The notes under the pieces were generated by a model. It had not been told where the DNA came from. It saw only the letters and a list, made by a program, of their open reading frames with translations, and ran no database searches. The position numbers and the translations under genes are program-made. DNA of 27,058 nucleotides from an uncultured Bacilli bacterium (lineage in GTDB: Bacteria > Bacillota_I > Bacilli_A > RF39 > UBA660), in NCBI GenBank assembly GCA_934090595.1, contig CAKOJO010000011.1:1-27058 (forward strand). Direction: 5' to 3'. Shown in pieces: positions 23,499 through 27,058 of the stretch. Position 1 is the stretch's first letter, and the number at the start of each line of letters is the position of its first letter.

Positions 23499-26036
23499 AT
23501 GAAAAGATGTGAAGTAGATAAAAATAAACTTTCTCCAATGATGTTACAATATTTAAACATAAAAGAACAAAACGAAGATGCAATCATCTTTTTTAGACTT
23601 GGAGATTTTTATGAAATGTTTTTCGAAGACGCAGAATTAGTATCTCGTCTTTTAGAATTAACCTTAACAGGAAAAAATTGTGGTTTAGAAGAAAGAGTAC
23701 CAATGTGTGGTATACCATACCATGCCTATTTAGGATACTTAGAAAAACTAGTAAGTTTAGGATATAAAGTAGCAATATGTGAACAATTAACACCACCCGA
23801 TAAAAAAGGAGTAGTAGAGCGAGGAATTGTTCAAATAGTAACCAGAGGTACCCTTATGGAGTCATCAGCATTAGATGAAAAAAATAATAACTATATAGGA
23901 AGTGTTTATGACTATAATCATTGCTATGCTATAAGCTATGCTGATATATCAACCGGAGTTATGTACTCAATTCTAATAGACTATGATGAAGAAAAACTAA
24001 TTAATGAAATAATAAGAATAGATATAAAAGAACTAATTGTAAATGATAAAATAAATCGTAAGATAATTAATACATTAAGAGAAAAATATAATATCTTAAT
24101 AACTATAAGCAACAATCTTCTTGAAGAACAATATGAACATACATATGATGGTATCCAAGATATTAGAATTACAAACTCTATAAAACATTTACTATTCTAT
24201 CTTCAAGAAATGAAAAAAGGAAACCTAAACCATCTTCAAAAAAGTATTATTATAGATAAAAATGACTCATTAGAAATAGATGTTCATTCTAAAAGAAACC
24301 TTGAATTAGTAGAAACCCTAAGACTAAAAGAAAGAACATATTCACTTTTGTGGATGCTTGATAAAACAAAAACAGCAATGGGATCTAGACTACTTAAAAA
24401 ATGGATAGAAAACCCTCTAGTAAATAAACAAAAAATAGAAAAAAGATATGAACTAATATCAACACTACTTACAGAATTTATTCTAAAAGAAGAACTAAGA
24501 GACTTACTAAACAATGTCTATGACTTAGAAAGACTATCTGGTAGAATAGCATATGGTAACTTAAATGCTAGAGACTTAATCCAATTAAAAAACTCAATCA
24601 AAACATTCCCAGAAATTAAAAAAATATTAAAAGAGATAAACTATGAAGATACATTTGATACTCTTGATGACTTAAAAGACTTACTAGAAAAATCGATAAA
24701 TGAAGATGCACCAATAACCATAAAAGAAGGAAATATTATAAAACTAGGTTATAACGAAGAACTAGATAATCTAAAAAGTCTTTCAAGCGGAGGAAAAGAC
24801 TTTATTCTAAAACTTGAACAACAAGAAAAAGAACGTACAGGTATTAAAAATCTAAAAATAGGATTTAATAAAGTATATGGTTACTATATCGAAGTATCTA
24901 AATCAAATATAGATCAAATAAAAGAAGAATATGGATACGTAAGAAAACAAACACTTACAACTGGAGAAAGATATATAACTAGTGAACTAAAAGAAAAAGA
25001 AGATATAATACTAAACTCTGAAGAAAAAAGTATAGCCATGGAATATAAACTATTCATAGAAATAAGAGATGAAGTAAGAAAATATATTACAAAAATACAA
25101 CAAGCAGCAAAAGTAATAAGTGAAATAGATGTTTTAGTATCACTTGCCAATGTAGCAGAACAAAATAACTTTACAAAACCAACTCTAACAGAACAAAGAA
25201 ACGTTTATATAAAAGAAGCAAGACACCCAGTTGTTGAAGTAGTATCTAAAAAAGAATACGTTCCAAACGATATAATAATGGATGAAAAAACTAACATCCT
25301 CTTAATAACAGGACCTAACATGAGTGGTAAATCAACTTATATGAGAATGTTTGCCATAATAGTAATAATGGCTCAAATAGGATCTTTTGTACCCGCTAAA
25401 GAGGCAAAACTACCAATATTTGATAAAATATTTACAAGAATCGGCGCAAGCGACGACCTAGTAAGTGGAGAATCAACATTCATGGTAGAAATGAAAGAAG
25501 CCAATAACGCTGTGTCAAATGCCACAAAAAATAGTTTAATACTATTTGATGAATTAGGAAGAGGAACAGCAACATACGATGGAATGAGTCTTGCTCAAGC
25601 AATACTTGAATACATCCATGATCATGTAAAAGCAAAAACACTATTCTCAACCCATTACCATGAATTAACAACCCTTGATAAAAAACTAAGAAATCTAAAA
25701 AATATCCATGTAAGCGCTATCGAAGAACAAGGATCAATAACATTCCTACATAAAATAAAACAAGGACCAGTTGATAAAAGTTATGGTATACACGTTGCAT
25801 CACTAGTAAACCTTCCAGATGAAATAATAACAAGAGCAAAAGAAATACTAGACGTATATGAAAATAAAAAACCTAAAAAAGAAATATATGAACAAACAAC
25901 ATTAAACCTAGACTTTAATCCACAAGAAGAATCTAAAATAGAAAAAAGATTAAAAGAAATAAACCCTCTAGAAATAACACCATTAGAAGCCTTAAACATT
26001 CTAGATGAATTAAAAAAAGAATTAAAAGAAAAGTAG
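23499..26036 (+). CDS. mutS: DNA mismatch repair protein MutS
   Basis: An 845-residue MutS1. The mismatch-recognition motif FFRLGDFYEMF is intact near residue 30, followed by connector, lever and clamp regions. The ATPase has Walker A GPNMSGKST (about residue 605), Walker B with ILFDELGRGTATYDG (about 680) and STHYHEL. The frame is open to GTG 23487, but that overlaps GGTGAG, so the ATG at 23499 is the start. No mutL follows; rsmI starts 8 bases after the stop. Poly-G tracts elsewhere in this genome would be a substrate of this system. Confidence 0.97.
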   Translation: MKRCEVDKNKLSPMMLQYLNIKEQNEDAIIFFRLGDFYEMFFEDAELVSRLLELTLTGKNCGLEERVPMCGIPYHAYLGYLEKLVSLGYKVAICEQLTPPDKKGVVERGIVQIVTRGTLMESSALDEKNNNYIGSVYDYNHCYAISYADISTGVMYSILIDYDEEKLINEIIRIDIKELIVNDKINRKIINTLREKYNILITISNNLLEEQYEHTYDGIQDIRITNSIKHLLFYLQEMKKGNLNHLQKSIIIDKNDSLEIDVHSKRNLELVETLRLKERTYSLLWMLDKTKTAMGSRLLKKWIENPLVNKQKIEKRYELISTLLTEFILKEELRDLLNNVYDLERLSGRIAYGNLNARDLIQLKNSIKTFPEIKKILKEINYEDTFDTLDDLKDLLEKSINEDAPITIKEGNIIKLGYNEELDNLKSLSSGGKDFILKLEQQEKERTGIKNLKIGFNKVYGYYIEVSKSNIDQIKEEYGYVRKQTLTTGERYITSELKEKEDIILNSEEKSIAMEYKLFIEIRDEVRKYITKIQQAAKVISEIDVLVSLANVAEQNNFTKPTLTEQRNVYIKEARHPVVEVVSKKEYVPNDIIMDEKTNILLITGPNMSGKSTYMRMFAIIVIMAQIGSFVPAKEAKLPIFDKIFTRIGASDDLVSGESTFMVEMKEANNAVSNATKNSLILFDELGRGTATYDGMSLAQAILEYIHDHVKAKTLFSTHYHELTTLDKKLRNLKNIHVSAIEEQGSITFLHKIKQGPVDKSYGIHVASLVNLPDEIITRAKEILDVYENKKPKKEIYEQTTLNLDFNPQEESKIEKRLKEINPLEITPLEALNILDELKKELKEK

Positions 26037-26044
26037 GTGATTAA

Positions 26045-26890
26045 ATGGGAACACTATACGTTGTAGCAACCCCAATAGGTAATTTAAATGACATGACTAA
26101 AAGAGCAATAGAAACACTAAAAAATGTAGATATTATTCTATGCGAAGACACAAGACATAGTCTAAAATTACTAAATCATTATGAAATAAAAAACAAATTA
26201 ATTTCATACCATAAATTCAATGAAAAAGAAAGAACACAAAGTATAATAAACTATTTAAAAGAAGGTAAACAAATAGCAATAATAACAGACGCAGGAACAC
26301 CATGTATATCAGATCCAGGATACATTCTAATTAAAGAAGCAAGACTAAATAATATAAACATTACCCCAATCGGAGGCATATCAGCATTAATAACAGCATT
26401 ATCAGTAAGTGGATTAAAATCTGATAACTTTACCTTCTACGGATTCTTTCCAAGAGAACAAAAAGATAAAAAAGAACTAATTAAAAATATAAAAGATAGT
26501 AATATAAACACATTTATCTTCTATGAAAGTCCTAATCGTATTATAAAAACACTAGAATACTTAGAACAAAAATTAGAAAATATTAATATAAGTGTATCAA
26601 GTGACCTAACTAAACTACACGAAAAAAACTACTATGGACAAATAGACAAAGTAATAAAAGAACTAAAAGAAAATGAAAATGCAACAAAAGGAGAATACAC
26701 TTTCATAATAGAAACAAAAAACACTCCAAAAGAAGAAATAAATCTTTCAATCGAAGCTCAGTTAATAGACATAATAGTAAAAGATAAGACCTCACTAAAA
26801 GAAGCAATAAACATTTTAAATGAAAAAACAAACTATAAAAAGAAAGACATTTATAATGCCAGTTTAAATCTAAAAGATATAAAGTTTTAA
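26045..26890 (+). CDS. rsmI: 16S rRNA (cytidine-1402-2'-O)-methyltransferase RsmI
   Basis: A 281-residue tetrapyrrole-methylase-fold enzyme. Motifs are LYVVATPIGNLNDMT, CEDTRHS, ITDAGTPCISDPGY (about residues 80-93), GFFPRE, FYESPNRI and SSDLTKLHE. It methylates the ribose of C1402 in the decoding centre. AGGTGATTAA precedes ATG. It probably shares the mutS transcript. Confidence 0.95.
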   Translation: MGTLYVVATPIGNLNDMTKRAIETLKNVDIILCEDTRHSLKLLNHYEIKNKLISYHKFNEKERTQSIINYLKEGKQIAIITDAGTPCISDPGYILIKEARLNNINITPIGGISALITALSVSGLKSDNFTFYGFFPREQKDKKELIKNIKDSNINTFIFYESPNRIIKTLEYLEQKLENINISVSSDLTKLHEKNYYGQIDKVIKELKENENATKGEYTFIIETKNTPKEEINLSIEAQLIDIIVKDKTSLKEAINILNEKTNYKKKDIYNASLNLKDIKF

Positions 26891-26899
26891 ATAAATACA

Positions 26900-26928
26900 T
26901 TGAAAAACGCTCAAAAATATTGTACTAT
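26900..26928 (+). promoter_or_regulatory. Promoter of the last gene
   Basis: TTGAAA (26900-26905), 17-base spacer, TACTAT (26923-26928), 25 bases before the start codon. The -35 box is the same as that of the poly-G surface gene. Confidence 0.5.
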
Positions 26929-26953
26929 TATTATAGTAAAGGAGTGTTAAGAT

Positions 26954-27058
26954 ATGGAATATAACAAAAAGAAGAAAGCACTAATACTACTTGCTATAAC
27001 ACTATTTAATTTAGCAATAGTATCATTCGGAACATATGCCCTATGGATGAGTGCAGGA
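26954..27058 (+). CDS. N-terminus of a membrane-anchored exported protein, 3'-truncated
   Basis: Thirty-five codons reach the window edge with no stop. A basic tail (MEYNKKKK) leads into a hydrophobic helix (ALILLAITLFNLAIVSFG) and then TYALW. The YA-x-W junction resembles the start of the 16157-18010 protein (TSYAKW) and of TasA/camelysin-type proteins processed by SipW-like signal peptidases. AAAGGAG lies 8 bases before ATG. The mature domain is outside the window. Confidence 0.75.
   Translation, partial: MEYNKKKKALILLAITLFNLAIVSFGTYALWMSAG

Noticed and set aside
1..27058. Diversity-generating reverse transcriptase or template repeat in the window
   Set aside because: No protein with reverse transcriptase motifs (such as YxDD) and no second copy of the 17880-18007 segment were seen.
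1..27058. CRISPR array, tRNA or rRNA genes, insertion sequences
   Set aside because: No regularly spaced identical repeats, no cloverleaf or rRNA signatures and no transposase-like protein were seen.
1..27058. Mycoplasma-type code (TGA as Trp)
   Set aside because: TGA ends several well-recognised genes at the expected length (ireB, trmR, dnaB), and Trp positions in conserved motifs are TGG.

Overview
The window comes from a very AT-rich, low-GC Gram-positive bacterium. It carries the Bacillus-type dnaB helicase loader, the conserved ireB-ruvX-yrzB-mltG-yrrM-yrrN-yrrO-greA neighbourhood, and strong GGAGG/GGTGAT ribosome binding sites. TGA is used as a stop (for example ends of ireB, trmR, dnaB), so this is the standard bacterial code and not the Mycoplasma code. 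My inference is an uncultured Bacilli/Erysipelotrichia or RF39-like gut lineage with a cell wall (MltG, lipoprotein signal peptidase). That placement rests on gene content and composition only.

Layout. 1-1575: 3' part of an exported dockerin-containing protein. 1583-5545: a promoter with an upstream direct repeat drives three overlapping genes (YfhO-type GT-C, polyprenyl-phosphate GT2, GtrA flippase), the full set of a three-component extracytoplasmic glycosylation system, closed by a terminator. 5579-8380: small housekeeping genes (PRC-barrel protein, orphan RelB-like antitoxin, two Nudix hydrolases, lspA, rluD). 8381-8842: the only long gene-free stretch. Its first 230 bases look like a pseudoknotted non-coding RNA ending in a terminator. 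8843-11595: ackA, a DHH phosphoesterase and engB. 11619-14703: accessory block with an unknown protein, a tandem pair of HExxH metallopeptidase-like genes each with its own promoter, and two unknown membrane/exported proteins on the minus strand. 14841-16115: dnaB helicase loader. 16112-18170: a surface protein gene with a 10-G tract right after its best start codon and a compositionally foreign C-terminal C-type-lectin-like tail, followed by three hairpins. 18192-22891: ireB, ruvX, DUF1292, mltG, trmR and two U32 tRNA hydroxylation proteins in one tightly packed operon. 22909-26890: greA, mutS, rsmI. 26954-end: the start of another exported protein.

How the parts fit. The core genes are ordinary for the phylum and keep the ancestral order. 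The accessory material is about the cell surface. Three proteins share a short cytoplasmic tail, one membrane helix and a YA-x-W type junction (or the remnant of one), two carry dockerin-type calcium loops, and a complete surface-glycosylation module sits beside the first. The most interesting locus is the 16157-18010 surface protein, which appears able to change in two ways: on/off or level switching by poly-G slippage, and sequence change in a tail that resembles a diversity-generating-retroelement variable region. No reverse transcriptase or template repeat is in the window. The second is the pseudoknotted RNA downstream of rluD, which I cannot assign to a family.
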